64,000 bases of DNA from JAGQPD01 sp020426865 (GCA_041399065.1 JAWKTN010000004.1:868001-932000); one strand, 5' to 3'; numbered from the stretch's first letter, positions 46,838 through 56,716 are shown. The notes: a model not told the origin generated them from the sequence alone. Numbers and translations: made by a program.

Positions 46838-49254
46838 AAGTCGATCGGCTTCTGCAGATTAGTGTCGCCAGCATGGCGGCACTTGCCACAATGCTGCTGG
46901 GGATGGGACAAGCCAATGCGGTCCTTCCGACCGTGGCAATCTTCACCGCCGTAACGTCGGTCGTCTTCACCGATCATTTGGGGTGGTTTCGCTTGCATCG
47001 GCAACTGGCCAATGTCGTGGCGCTCGTCGCTGTTACTTTTGCCGTTTTTGATTTTTTCAGCAACGATCCCGAACACCAATTGCTCTCAATCGCAAATCTG
47101 CTGATCTATCTGCAATTGATCTTGCTGTTTCAAGAAAAACATGAACGTATCTACTGGCACTTGGCGGTCCTGAGTCTATTGCAAGTTGTCGTCGCCGGCG
47201 CTTTGAACTTGGGCTTCGAGTTCGGCGTGCTACTTCTGTGCTACATGTTTATGGGGATCACCTTTCTGGTGCTGATGTTGATCTACCGAGACATCGGTGC
47301 CTTTGCGCCACATGCGGTCGGCGTCGCCACCGGCGGAACGATAGATATCCAGCCGCAGAGCGTGGGCTCCGGATCGGCATTGACCGGTCCGTTGTGGCGG
47401 TCTACCGAAAAACACCTCGTACCGGCGGTCGAAAAAGATCCCACGGCAACCGTCATTCGCTGGGCGTTGGCGACTCAAATCTTGAAAGTCGGTATCTGGA
47501 CGCTGCTGCTGGCGTCATTGATCTTTTTCTTCACCCCACGGTTCGGAAATTCAGGGTGGAATGCAACGGACGGGACCCGACGTTCCAATACCGGGTTCTC
47601 CCCCGAAGTGTCGCTCAATCAAATGGGACGGATCTTGGAAAGTCCGGAAACCGTGATGCGGGTCACCTTTCGAAATTATGACACGGGCGAGCCATTCCCG
47701 GTGCGATTCGATCCCTATCTGCGTGGCTCGATCCTGACGACCTATCAGCCATTCAAAGGGACATGGACGCAACGACGCAGCTACATCGGTGGCCGCGAAC
47801 GAGACATGCCGCCACCGCCACCAGTCAATAATCTCGTCGTCGAAGAGTTCTTGTTGGAGCCGACTTCCTCCCCAGTGTTGTTCGGTGCCTTTCCCGTGTA
47901 CACGATCCCCGCCACTCCTCGGTCGGTTCGATTCGACTCGTTCAATACGCAACTACTGCGTGACTCCGACGACGATCCTCACGATTCAGGCCAATACCGC
48001 TACAGCCTCGGTACCACCGGCTTCCTCCCCAACGGCATGCAGGCTTCGATCACCCCCTATGATCAACGCATTCGACGACGCTCGACCCGCTTCGATCCCG
48101 AATTGTTCATGGACGATTTCCTGGTTTACGATCAAGAAGCGTTACCAACTGTTAAAAAACTGGCCGATGAAATCTTGGCCGATTCCGGTCTCGAACCGGA
48201 AGACCGCGTGCCGCGCATTCGCTTGTTGGAGTCCTATTTTCGCAACCCCATTCGCTTTACGTACACGCTGGATTTCAGCGACTATCGCCCCGAAGGCAAG
48301 GACCCCATCGAATACTTTTTGTCGGAACACCGCAAAGGTCATTGCGAATATTTTGCCAGCGCCCTGACGTTGATGTTGCGCAGCCAAGGGATCCCCTCGC
48401 GACTTGTCGTCGGCTACAAGGGCGGCGAATACAACACGGTAGGGCGATACTACCAGGTGCGCCAACTTCATGCCCACGCATGGGTGGAAGCGTACATCCC
48501 CGCCGATCAAATCACCGAACGACAACTTGGAATTGGTGAGTCGGCAGAGTTTGGCGGATGGCTGCGGTTGGACCCGACCCCCTCGGCCACCGAACCGACA
48601 ACCTATTTTCCCGGTGCTGGTTATTTTCTAAAACTCAGCGAGTTCCGCGACTATGTGCAGATGTTGTGGAATGAATACGTCGTCGGTTTGAACAGTCGCC
48701 GACAGAATCAGGATATCTACCAACCGTTGATGCAGCAGGTTCGCGACACGCTTGCAGCGATCATGACGCAGCGTGACGAATGGTTCAAGCAATTGGCGAT
48801 GCGGCTGGGCATCGATTCGGCAGAAAGCTTTCGCGAGCGTTACTTCAATTGGCAGGCCGGACTGATCACAATCGCCATCTGCCTGCTACTGGTCGGAGTG
48901 TACCGCTTATTGCATTATTGGCTCGGTCCACCATTACGTAGCATTTGGCTTCGGCTCAAGACGATGCGACGAAATGCTCGCCGTCGCCGTCGCTCGACCG
49001 TGGAGTTCTATCAGCGATTCGAGCGGCTATTGGACCGCCACGGCTTGAAACGACCCCCACAAGCGACCCCCTTGGAATTCGCCAGTATCGCGGCCTCAAG
49101 CCTGTCACTTGATCACGACCCCAGTGACCTGCGGATGGTCCTGGAAAGAATTGTGAAAAAATACTATTATGTTCGCTTCGGCAAACACGAATTACCCACC
49201 GCCGAAGTCGATTCACTTCACCGCCTGATGGACCAACTCCCTCTAAAAAACTAA
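46834..49254 (+). CDS. TgpA-like transglutaminase membrane protein (DUF3488-Tgase-DUF4129)
   Basis: 806 residues starting at a GTG within the GTGA overlap. Five or six membrane helices in residues 1-240 (DUF3488), an extracytoplasmic transglutaminase core, one membrane helix near residue 675 (AGLITIAICLLLVGVYRLL) and a DUF4129-type tail. The catalytic triad is complete: GHCEYFASALTLMLRS (Cys near 504), HAHAWVEAYIP and WLRLDPTPSA. TgpA proteins act in the envelope; the substrates here are unknown. Comparison with the metal-island copy at 14.2 kb, which lacks the Cys, is informative. Confidence 0.9.
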   Translation: MKVDRLLQISVASMAALATMLLGMGQANAVLPTVAIFTAVTSVVFTDHLGWFRLHRQLANVVALVAVTFAVFDFFSNDPEHQLLSIANLLIYLQLILLFQEKHERIYWHLAVLSLLQVVVAGALNLGFEFGVLLLCYMFMGITFLVLMLIYRDIGAFAPHAVGVATGGTIDIQPQSVGSGSALTGPLWRSTEKHLVPAVEKDPTATVIRWALATQILKVGIWTLLLASLIFFFTPRFGNSGWNATDGTRRSNTGFSPEVSLNQMGRILESPETVMRVTFRNYDTGEPFPVRFDPYLRGSILTTYQPFKGTWTQRRSYIGGRERDMPPPPPVNNLVVEEFLLEPTSSPVLFGAFPVYTIPATPRSVRFDSFNTQLLRDSDDDPHDSGQYRYSLGTTGFLPNGMQASITPYDQRIRRRSTRFDPELFMDDFLVYDQEALPTVKKLADEILADSGLEPEDRVPRIRLLESYFRNPIRFTYTLDFSDYRPEGKDPIEYFLSEHRKGHCEYFASALTLMLRSQGIPSRLVVGYKGGEYNTVGRYYQVRQLHAHAWVEAYIPADQITERQLGIGESAEFGGWLRLDPTPSATEPTTYFPGAGYFLKLSEFRDYVQMLWNEYVVGLNSRRQNQDIYQPLMQQVRDTLAAIMTQRDEWFKQLAMRLGIDSAESFRERYFNWQAGLITIAICLLLVGVYRLLHYWLGPPLRSIWLRLKTMRRNARRRRRSTVEFYQRFERLLDRHGLKRPPQATPLEFASIAASSLSLDHDPSDLRMVLERIVKKYYYVRFGKHELPTAEVDSLHRLMDQLPLKN

Positions 49255-49273
49255 TGTTCCGATCGACGGTCCG

Positions 49274-50989
49274 TTAGCGAACCGACTTACTCCACATTGC
49301 GTCTTCCGCAAAGTTCATCTCACCCGCCCTGCCGTTGAAGTCTGGAATATGTGACGTCGTGTTGACGTGCGGTCCACGACGATTCAACTCTTGCGACAAC
49401 TCCGTAAGAAAACCACTCGAAGGCTGCTCCAGGACAAACACCTGGGAATCGGTTTGTGGACGGCTCCTTGACCGCAAAATACAGATGACCTCCGTATCCC
49501 CCTGCGCAGACGACGCCCCTTCGTCGCGATCACCTGCATTCTGATTCGGCAACAAGCGCGCTTGTGGGGGAGCGATCGCGTCGCTTTCTGGCATCTCCTG
49601 TGGCATCGGAGTTTTTACGGGAATCGTCGGAACGCTCGCCGGCGCCGCGTCGCCCCTTCGTGGTGCCGGCCGCTCCGATTGGCCAGCCCGATCGTCCCCC
49701 CCTCGACTGGCAAGCTCCGGCGTCTGGCGGCGATAGACAAACGCCAACCCGGCAGCGTCCAACTCGGCATGAATCGGTCCCAGTGCGGCATAAAGCCCCT
49801 CGTCCCATTCCTGGTCGGCAGCATTGCATACGCCGATCAACTGTCCTTCGGCATCAAACAACCCGCCGCCACTGCGACCATTCACCGGCCTGCCGCTGAC
49901 AACCAGGTTTGCCGGTCCATGATAACGGTTCACCTCGATTACCTTGCTGTGGATCACCGTCGGGTCGTCTCCCTGATTGCAGCCAATACTGAAGACCGCG
50001 TGATTGGCCCGTACGACACTACCCACACCAGCCACCTTGGCCGGCCTGACCGGTACCCCGGGTCGGAAACTGATCAATCCCACGTCCCGGCGCATGTCCC
50101 AACTGACGACGGTGCCCTCCACGTCCCGTGGCCCGTTCGGTGCAAACGAGTCGCAATGGATCTTGCCCTTGCCGTTGGAAGCACGAAAGATGTGACCGCA
50201 CGTCAACACCAACGCTTCGTCGTTGTGCACATCGACGATCGTTCCCGTCCCCATCGAGTGCCCCGATTCGTCGTCAACCCGTAAGCGTACGGTTGCCGCA
50301 AAAGCCCGCGCGACAACGTCGCTTTGATTCGCGCCTTCACCGACGTTCGACTGCGTACGCGGTGCGCCTTGCCCAATCGCCGGTGCCGAACTCGGCGGCG
50401 TGGAAGTCGGTAAAATCTGGCCTCCCATTGGGATCGATGGAACCAATGACACACTGTTGGAGATTCCAGTCGGCGGAGCAATACCACAAGTGCCGTCACA
50501 TTGGCCGTGATCGGGACACGTCCCCGGTGATGGACAAGCCTGTCGCCTTCCGGCAAGACTCCCCAACGCCTGCCGTACTCGGCTGAAAGGTCGTGGAGTC
50601 TGACCACGCACTACCGCCCCCCCGCCACTCTCATACATACCTGACAAATCGGGAAGATCTGCCGTGCGAAGATACCACGACCGAAGCTCGTCGTACGAAC
50701 TGGGACCCGTACGTCGGTCAATTTCTCGCCCATCTGCCACAATCACAAAACACGGGATGCCCTCAATCCGCATCCGAGTGGCAACTTCCCGCTGGTGGTC
50801 GATGTCAATAACGCGGATCGGGATTCCGTCACCCTCTAGTCGCTCCACCGCCGGACGCACTTGCTGACACGCCCCACACCATGAAGCAGTGAACTCAATC
50901 AACTGCATCCCAGAAGAATTCGCGTCCCGATCGACGACAGGGGCACCCGATAAGACAGCGCCTAACAATACAAACTGCGTTGCCAACAT
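49274..50989 (-). CDS. Thioredoxin domain fused to a trypsin-like serine protease, secreted
   Basis: 571 residues from ATG 50989 with AAGGAGGG seven bases upstream; a GTG directly before it is possible. A short signal segment (FVLLGAVLSGAPVV) precedes a thioredoxin domain with ASWCGACQQVRPAVERL (CGAC at 38-41) and cis-Pro in IEGIPCFVIVADGR. A Cys-rich linker (CPSPGTCPDHGQCDGTCG) leads to a chymotrypsin-fold protease with His in VLTCGHIFRAS, Asp in MRRDVGLISF and Ser in VNGRSGGGLFDAEG. The C-terminal 170 residues are Pro/Ala-rich and disordered. Combining disulfide chemistry and proteolysis suggests envelope protein quality control; this is inference. Convergent with the transglutaminase gene. 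Confidence 0.85.
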   Translation of the reverse strand: MLATQFVLLGAVLSGAPVVDRDANSSGMQLIEFTASWCGACQQVRPAVERLEGDGIPIRVIDIDHQREVATRMRIEGIPCFVIVADGREIDRRTGPSSYDELRSWYLRTADLPDLSGMYESGGGAVVRGQTPRPFSRVRQALGSLAGRRQACPSPGTCPDHGQCDGTCGIAPPTGISNSVSLVPSIPMGGQILPTSTPPSSAPAIGQGAPRTQSNVGEGANQSDVVARAFAATVRLRVDDESGHSMGTGTIVDVHNDEALVLTCGHIFRASNGKGKIHCDSFAPNGPRDVEGTVVSWDMRRDVGLISFRPGVPVRPAKVAGVGSVVRANHAVFSIGCNQGDDPTVIHSKVIEVNRYHGPANLVVSGRPVNGRSGGGLFDAEGQLIGVCNAADQEWDEGLYAALGPIHAELDAAGLAFVYRRQTPELASRGGDDRAGQSERPAPRRGDAAPASVPTIPVKTPMPQEMPESDAIAPPQARLLPNQNAGDRDEGASSAQGDTEVICILRSRSRPQTDSQVFVLEQPSSGFLTELSQELNRRGPHVNTTSHIPDFNGRAGEMNFAEDAMWSKSVR

Positions 50990-51778
50990 CACCTACCCTC
51001 CTTGGATTGTGATATCCCGCGACGGCGAGTCAGTCGGCGGCCGGAAGCCGTACGATCGATCCTACCAACCAAATCCGCCCACACCCCAGCTCGCAATCCC
51101 TGCGAACGCCGCTAACCATCCACGGAAAACCAAAAACACGCAAGATCAAAAACAGGTCAACTCACTCCCCCACCCACCAATCTCACCACACTGCCCACAC
51201 CACCCAACCATCCCCAGCCGCCAAAATTACCCCAACCACCAGGCGCACGAAAACAACACGAAAACAAGACGCGCTACGGCAAATTGAAAAGCACTAGTGC
51301 ATTATGACACCGAAGAACTTGAGTGTGGTCGTTGGCCGCCTCCCCCGGGGCATACACCATGGGGAGTCTGCGGGTCTACTATCAAAAATGGTTGCGTACG
51401 CGGCCCCCTCTCCCCCGTAAGGAGTTGCGAAGGACAAGCAACGAATACATGTCACACTTTGCCGCAACTCCTTATGGGGGAGAGGGTTGGGGTGAGGGGG
51501 CCGAAGCGGAATAGGTGTCCCCAAGCACTATCACAAAGCACTAGCCCAGACCAATGGCCGGGGAAATCGTTGAGGACGAACGACCACGTGGCGCCGCCCG
51601 AGCCCCACCCCTCACAAGAGGGGGTGGCTCGGACGAATGAGGATGACGTGTTGCCATCAACTCTTTGACAGTGGCCCATGGGATGATTAACATGAACGGT
51701 TAAATCAGCAAGTTCCGTTTGATTGGAAAAATCCGCACCCCTGTATCGACTTTGTAGAAGACTGTGAGGAGACTTATT
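50990..51778. other. Long intergenic region with repeats
   Basis: About 790 bp. The left 300 bp is C/A-rich with no gene. The right part has an interspersed hairpin repeat at 51401-51502 and a second short hairpin near 51598-51632 (CCGAGCCCCACCCC against GGGGGTGGCTCGG). Short frames here come from the repeats. Confidence 0.5.
51401..51502. repeat. Interspersed inverted repeat
   Basis: Left arm TCTCCCCC(G)TAAGGAGTTGCG pairs with right arm CGCAACTCCTTA(T)GGGGGAGA around a roughly 34-bp loop; outer GGCCCCCTC pairs with GAGGGGGCC. It looks like a mobile-derived intergenic hairpin of the kind scattered in planctomycete genomes. Confidence 0.75.
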
Positions 51779-52501
51779 GTGAGACGACTACCACTGACTG
51801 GCAACCTCGGCCCGCAAGCCATCTTGCTGCTGATTGGACTCTTGGCATCGATGTCCGCGGTGGCGAACGCGGATATGGCTCCCAACGCAATCGTTGGGGT
51901 AACCGGAATGGCGTTCCACCAAGGTGATAACGCAGACCCGGGCGATGGCTCGCTCTCTCGTATTTTCGATGGTTCAGGTCTTACGATTGGCGATGCGGGG
52001 GACCCCAGCACGTGGACTCACAACAGTCGTTGGCAGGATAACTGGCAGGGCCAAGGCGCTTTCACCAACAGTGAGACACCCGGGGGGTGGTTGGTGGCAG
52101 ACCTGGGCGCCGTCCGGGATGATCTGGCGAAGCTTTATGCCTGGAACGTTCGCGAGGTACTCGATCGTGGAATTCAGGATGTCGACGTTTACGTGGCATC
52201 CAGTCCCACGGCGCTGCCGGTTACCGGCAGTCCCTACGACTTCTCGAGCGGCGGGTGGACGGCGCTGGGCGCCCAAACGTTGCCGCAAGCCACGGGTGCC
52301 GACACCGCAGCAGATGCCGTACTTGACTTGACCGGCATTTCGGGGCGATACTTCGGCTTCAACCTGAAGACCAATTACGGCAGCACTTTCCGCACCGGTG
52401 TCGCTGAGCTCCAGTTTACTACGGTTCCGGAACCCTCGTCGATCGTTCTTGGCATGCTGGGATTGGCCATATTCGGTCGCTTCCGTCGCCGTTCCGTCTA
52501 G
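51779..52501 (+). CDS. PEP-CTERM exported protein with galactose-binding-like fold
   Basis: 240 residues from GTG 51779, which has AGGAG seven bases upstream; GTG 51764 in the same frame has no such site. Signal peptide QAILLLIGLLASMSAVANA, then a beta-rich domain with GGWLVADLGAVRDDLAKLYAWN and GRYFGFNLKTNYGS, resembling F5/8-type carbohydrate-binding domains. The end VPEPSSIVLGMLGLAIFGRF plus RRRSV is an exosortase sorting signal. A strong terminator follows, so it is a single-gene unit. Confidence 0.82.
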   Translation: MRRLPLTGNLGPQAILLLIGLLASMSAVANADMAPNAIVGVTGMAFHQGDNADPGDGSLSRIFDGSGLTIGDAGDPSTWTHNSRWQDNWQGQGAFTNSETPGGWLVADLGAVRDDLAKLYAWNVREVLDRGIQDVDVYVASSPTALPVTGSPYDFSSGGWTALGAQTLPQATGADTAADAVLDLTGISGRYFGFNLKTNYGSTFRTGVAELQFTTVPEPSSIVLGMLGLAIFGRFRRRSV

Positions 52502-52538
52502 TTCGGTACCGATATCGAGCCGTATTCGTAGGGAAGAT

Positions 52539-52578
52539 GGTCGCATCGCGTTGGAAGACGCGGTGCGACCTTTTTTTT
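52539..52578 (+). terminator. Rho-independent terminator
   Basis: GGTCGCA(T)CGCGT pairs with ACGCG(G)TGCGACC around TTGGAAG and is followed by eight T. It closes the PEP-CTERM gene. Confidence 0.85.
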
Positions 52579-52681
52579 CGCCGGTCGTGACGAATTCTGT
52601 TAGAACCATGATGGGTCGTGGCCGAATTGGGTGATCAACCAAGTGAGATCATGACCTATTTGCCGGCTCGTCGTTAGAATC

Positions 52682-55600
52682 CTACTTGTCGGAGTTCTTC
52701 TCGTCAGCGGCGGCGGGCATAGCATCTTCGAAATTGCGGACGTGCTTTTCTGCTTGTGACAATACCTTAATCACAGCCTCGCGCACCAGAGTCGGAATCG
52801 CCGAGTCATTCAACCTGTCGCCTTCAAAGCGGGTCTCGACGACCTTGACCGGATCCCTGAAGTCGAATCTGCGAAACAACCCTTCCTCACCCAGCCACAT
52901 CTCCGTCGTCCCTTTGAGATGAACGGCCGCCCACGTCTGATGACCAGACGGTAGAGTGATGTGATGAACAAGGTTGTTCTGGCCTTGGCGAAAATAAATC
53001 AGACTCGCTTCGTTCACGGCCTGTTCGCCAAGTGGCCGCCGTGTGACGGACAGCCGCAGCGAGTCACCGAGCGTGTACCAACCTGGCTCGGTTGCCACGC
53101 GCGGCCTCTGACCGGCGTCTTCGTCGATCCCGAGTACGCGAAAACGAATTTGGCCCGGTCGGATCGAGCCGCTGCAGGTCGCGATGGTGCTCCGGTTTGA
53201 CAACGTGATCGCCAAGTTTCTCAGGGCATCGGGCGAATGGTCGTTCGCAAAAGCCTCTCCAATGGTGGTCGACGGGGCTTGTCCGAAAAGCTCCATTACG
53301 ACTCGATAAAGCAAATACTCACGCTCCGTTCGGTCCGCTGGAACCGGCGTTTCACGATTGAGTCGCTCGGTGATGAAATTCAGCCACCACTGGTCGCCTT
53401 GCAATTCGACTTCATGCGGAGGCCCCAGCTCCGCTGAACCCGGCTGCAAGATGACTTCGTTCCCTTCCTGGCAAAGAATCCACGACCCCGCGCGGACGTT
53501 GGACCAATCCTCGTTTTCGTTGTTCCTGGCCCCGATTCCCAAACCTGGCGTAGGAATCTCGCAGTACTGTCCGGGACTCAAACGACACGCCTGCATGCGA
53601 CCCAGCGTAAGCCACGTAGTTGATTCAATCGGAAGTTCAGAGCCATCTGTCAGTTTCGCAACGTGCGCCGGTTGTTGGAAGCTGCTTGTCAAAAAGTTGA
53701 CCGGGAGTGTGCCGGCATTATGTAAAACGATGCGAGCACGAATTTCTGAATCAAGATGATACTCGGTCGCTTGTGGTTCCAGGACGCAAGCCATTCGCAG
53801 ACCGCACGGTAACGGATCGCCCCAAGCCGCCCCCGCCCATGACTTCGGCAAGGGCACACCAAGCTCAAAGCGGTGCCGCTCCATTTGCTCAAGCGTCGTT
53901 TCCAGCGGAATCGGATGAGCCTTGGCGATGTCATCGAGCAGCGCGACCACATCGGCCGGTTTCCAGTCGCCAGTGTCGTCGAATCGCGACATCAGTGGCG
54001 CCATTTTTTTTGCGAAGGCATCACCTCCGCTGTCGCCGAGGTTGTTGCCAATAAATTCCTGGACTTTGAGTTGCAGCATGTGCAGCAGCCCACCGGGGAT
54101 GTCGCCATTCAAGCGGGAATTCGCTTGCCACAATTTGTAGAGAGCCTGGGCTTGGGCATTCGAAGGTTGGGGCAAATCAACACGCACGGTAGCCCGGGTC
54201 TCACCGGTTGTCAGTTTACCCGTCCACGCTCCTTCTGGTGCATCGACGAGATGGAGTACCGCACGCCATGTTTGCATCGAGTCCTTTCGAATGCCTTCGA
54301 TCATCGCCGCGACGATTCTGTCGTCCTTGTAAATCAAAGGTAGATAGGCGATTTCCATTGGTTGCAGAGTTACATCGATGCGCGATGGTGCATCGTCTCT
54401 AAACGCCAACAAGACTCGCCCCGAATTGCTCAAATACAACCAGCGAAGGTCGTCGGCTTCCTTGGTATCAACAAAGCGAATTGGGTTCTCCGAGACATTT
54501 TGGACGACCAAGTAAACGGCGGTTTTCAGTTCCTGCGTTGGCTTCCGAATGATAATCGCACCACGCAGCCCATTTACCGTTTCACCCCAATCAAGCTGTG
54601 CTTCGACAGCCGGAGGCAACATCGTATCGTTCACTTGTTTTCCCGTATCCGCGACAGTGTTGGAATTTGAATCAGGCGATCCGGCAGCTTCGGGCGTTGG
54701 CGGGATTTCAGCGTTTGCTCGTAGCATGGCGATTGGGGTTGTGATCGCCAGACCGACGACGAGTACTCCGGCGGCCAAGACGCGGGTCAATTCGCGACGA
54801 TTCAATTTCGGATTCAACACAGCTTTGAGCCTCCCATCCAGCGACGAAGGATGAGCCATCGCCAATCCGCACAGGTATCTCTTGCAAGGGGGAAACGCCA
54901 GCGAAATGGCCATCACGTGTTCTGCATACGCCGACGCACGAACACCGCTGTTCAGGACGCGATCGTCGCATGCTCGCTCGCGTTCCAAGTGCATTCGCCG
55001 GGCGACGAACCACACGAGCGGATTGTACCAGTGAAATGCACACGCAAGTTGTGTCATCATCAGCACCAACGCATCGTGACGCTGGATGTGCGCCAGCTCA
55101 TGCAGCAAGACCGACCGAAGCTGGTCGTCGCTCCACTGAAGCGCGTCCATGGGAAGTCGCAATCGTGGACGGAGAACACCCCACACCATCGGAATGCTCG
55201 GCTGCGGATCAACCAGCAAACGGACCGGGCGTCCTATCCCAATCCGCTTAGAGGCATTGGCCAACGCCTCGTGCAGCGACTTCAATCGATCGAGTTCGGC
55301 GTCATCGCCGATTCTTCGGCAATGTGTCCCTGCTCGATTGCAGCGAGTTTCCACGGCTCGAAGTGCCAACATGCTGAGAAAAAATCGGACCAATAGAATC
55401 GCACATCCCGCAATCCAGCTCCCGGTGACGAGCCAGACCCAACGTGACTCTTCTGTTGTGATGACCGTTGACTTCTGCGGCGTCGATGAGTCGTCTTGCC
55501 GGCTGGGAATGATCGACGAATCCGGGTGATCAAACGGATCCAGCGGCATGGTACCAACGGCCAAGTTCGGTACTGGTTGGACTTCAACATCGGAAACAAA

Positions 55601-55933
55601 CGTAGCGTTCGACGGTCGCTCCGTCCCCTCATTCCATTGGTTCTCGGTGTGCATCGGTAGCATCGTACCGCTCGCCGCCGTCGAATTCTGCCAGATTGGC
55701 CAATTTGGCAGAATTGACCATTCCGGCAAGAGCCGGCTCAGCAGTGGCATGGCCAATATCAGCGTGACGGCTGCCGTCAACAGCATGTGCCGCATTGCTG
55801 CCGAATCGCCGCGCAAGCACCACGTCGCGACCAACGTGATTGCGAGAACCAAGGTCCCTTTCATTGCGGCGTCGAGACAAGGAAAAAGCAACACACTGCC
55901 GAGCCACGTCAATGCAATGGATATGCGCAGCAT
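52682..55933 (-). CDS. BlaR1/M56-family membrane metallopeptidase with very long C-terminal part
   Basis: 1083 residues, unusually long for the family. Residues 1-330 are the M56 module: four membrane segments, the zinc motif LLHELAHIQRHDALV near residue 277-290, and the downstream FHWYNPLVWFVARRMHLERERACDD block. One membrane helix (VLAAGVLVVGLAITTPIAML) then leads to about 680 extracytoplasmic residues with no penicillin-binding motif; repeats of PVNFLTSS / GQYCEIPTPGLGIG resemble beta-sandwich domains. In BlaR1 the sensor domain triggers the peptidase to inactivate BlaI. The BlaI gene lies 1 bp upstream in the same operon, so this is a signal-sensing repressor switch for an unknown signal. 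Confidence 0.88.
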   Translation of the reverse strand: MLRISIALTWLGSVLLFPCLDAAMKGTLVLAITLVATWCLRGDSAAMRHMLLTAAVTLILAMPLLSRLLPEWSILPNWPIWQNSTAASGTMLPMHTENQWNEGTERPSNATFVSDVEVQPVPNLAVGTMPLDPFDHPDSSIIPSRQDDSSTPQKSTVITTEESRWVWLVTGSWIAGCAILLVRFFLSMLALRAVETRCNRAGTHCRRIGDDAELDRLKSLHEALANASKRIGIGRPVRLLVDPQPSIPMVWGVLRPRLRLPMDALQWSDDQLRSVLLHELAHIQRHDALVLMMTQLACAFHWYNPLVWFVARRMHLERERACDDRVLNSGVRASAYAEHVMAISLAFPPCKRYLCGLAMAHPSSLDGRLKAVLNPKLNRRELTRVLAAGVLVVGLAITTPIAMLRANAEIPPTPEAAGSPDSNSNTVADTGKQVNDTMLPPAVEAQLDWGETVNGLRGAIIIRKPTQELKTAVYLVVQNVSENPIRFVDTKEADDLRWLYLSNSGRVLLAFRDDAPSRIDVTLQPMEIAYLPLIYKDDRIVAAMIEGIRKDSMQTWRAVLHLVDAPEGAWTGKLTTGETRATVRVDLPQPSNAQAQALYKLWQANSRLNGDIPGGLLHMLQLKVQEFIGNNLGDSGGDAFAKKMAPLMSRFDDTGDWKPADVVALLDDIAKAHPIPLETTLEQMERHRFELGVPLPKSWAGAAWGDPLPCGLRMACVLEPQATEYHLDSEIRARIVLHNAGTLPVNFLTSSFQQPAHVAKLTDGSELPIESTTWLTLGRMQACRLSPGQYCEIPTPGLGIGARNNENEDWSNVRAGSWILCQEGNEVILQPGSAELGPPHEVELQGDQWWLNFITERLNRETPVPADRTEREYLLYRVVMELFGQAPSTTIGEAFANDHSPDALRNLAITLSNRSTIATCSGSIRPGQIRFRVLGIDEDAGQRPRVATEPGWYTLGDSLRLSVTRRPLGEQAVNEASLIYFRQGQNNLVHHITLPSGHQTWAAVHLKGTTEMWLGEEGLFRRFDFRDPVKVVETRFEGDRLNDSAIPTLVREAVIKVLSQAEKHVRNFEDAMPAAADEKNSDK

Positions 55934-55934
55934 G

Positions 55935-56315
55935 TCATCGACCCTCGCTCTTTGCTTGTTTGATCAGCTCGATAAGCCGAGCACGTTCGCTCGCTGAAAG
56001 CTTGGCTTTTTTCGACTGCAAGTGCGCCGCGAGTGCTTCTTCCAAGGAACCGCCAAAGAAAGTCTCCAAGACATGCGCCAGTGCGCTCCGTCCTGCCTTG
56101 TCCTTGGTCTCACGTGGCAGATAGACGACCTCGCGGCCCTGCTGCTTGCGTCGCAGATGCCCTTTCTCTTCGAGAATATGCATCAATCGCCGTACGGCCA
56201 TCGGCGTTGGCGCATCGGGAATCGCCTCGACGATCTGATTGACCGTAGCTTCTCCGAGCGAAAAAACAGCATCCATGATCTGCCGCTCTCGGCGACTGAG
56301 GATGGCACGCGGCAT
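55935..56315 (-). CDS. blaI: BlaI/MecI-family transcriptional repressor
   Basis: 126 residues. Winged-helix domain in the first 80 residues: LSRRERQIMDAVFSLGEATVNQIVEAIPDAPTPMAVRRLMHILEEKGHL with the wing RRKQQGREVVYLP, then a dimerisation and cleavage region (LAHVLETFFGGSLEEALAAHL). GGGAG lies eight bases before the ATG. Such repressors are inactivated by the partner M56 peptidase, the next gene. The palindrome CGTTAAAATATTAACG about 90 bp upstream is a candidate operator for autoregulation. Gene symbol is a family label; beta-lactam response is not implied. Confidence 0.88.
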   Translation of the reverse strand: MPRAILSRRERQIMDAVFSLGEATVNQIVEAIPDAPTPMAVRRLMHILEEKGHLRRKQQGREVVYLPRETKDKAGRSALAHVLETFFGGSLEEALAAHLQSKKAKLSASERARLIELIKQAKSEGR

Positions 56316-56406
56316 TCGCGAATTCTCCCTGCATTAACACTTACACCATGATACGTTTTACCCCGCCATCGGAAACGACGCACGCTAAGGCCGCCTTTTC
56401 CATGTT

Positions 56407-56422
56407 CGTTAAAATATTAACG
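56407..56422. promoter_or_regulatory. Candidate operator of the BlaI-family repressor
   Basis: CGTTAAAATATTAACG, a 6-bp stem dyad in the AT-rich promoter region of the blaI gene. A partial copy CGTTAAAAAAATAGCG lies at 56451-56466. Confidence 0.45.
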
Positions 56423-56704
56423 CTACGACGGTCGAATGGCAAGCCCATATCGTTAAAAAAATAGCGCAATGAGGAAAGTGGTAAGCAGAGCTTCCGAGGG
56501 GAGCCCAACCGAGCGTACACCGAGCCTACGCGCAGCGGCTCGACTCGCAGACCTCAAACTACCTCGTTCGAGGATCCGCCATGTTCGCGACTAGCGCCTC
56601 GTGCGCAGAATGAAACGGGACCTCGCCAACTGGGCGCATTGACGAACCGAGCCAATGAACTGCGAGCGAGAAGGCGACCAGAACCGGCATTGACCGAGTA
56701 CCGT

Positions 56705-56716
56705 TTACACGTGTAA
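56705..56716. promoter_or_regulatory. TTACACGTGTAA palindrome, BlaI-type operator
   Basis: Perfect 12-bp palindrome containing TACA-CG-TGTA, close to the TACA/TGTA core of known BlaI/MecI operators. It lies 31 bp before the relict blaI start. Confidence 0.55.
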
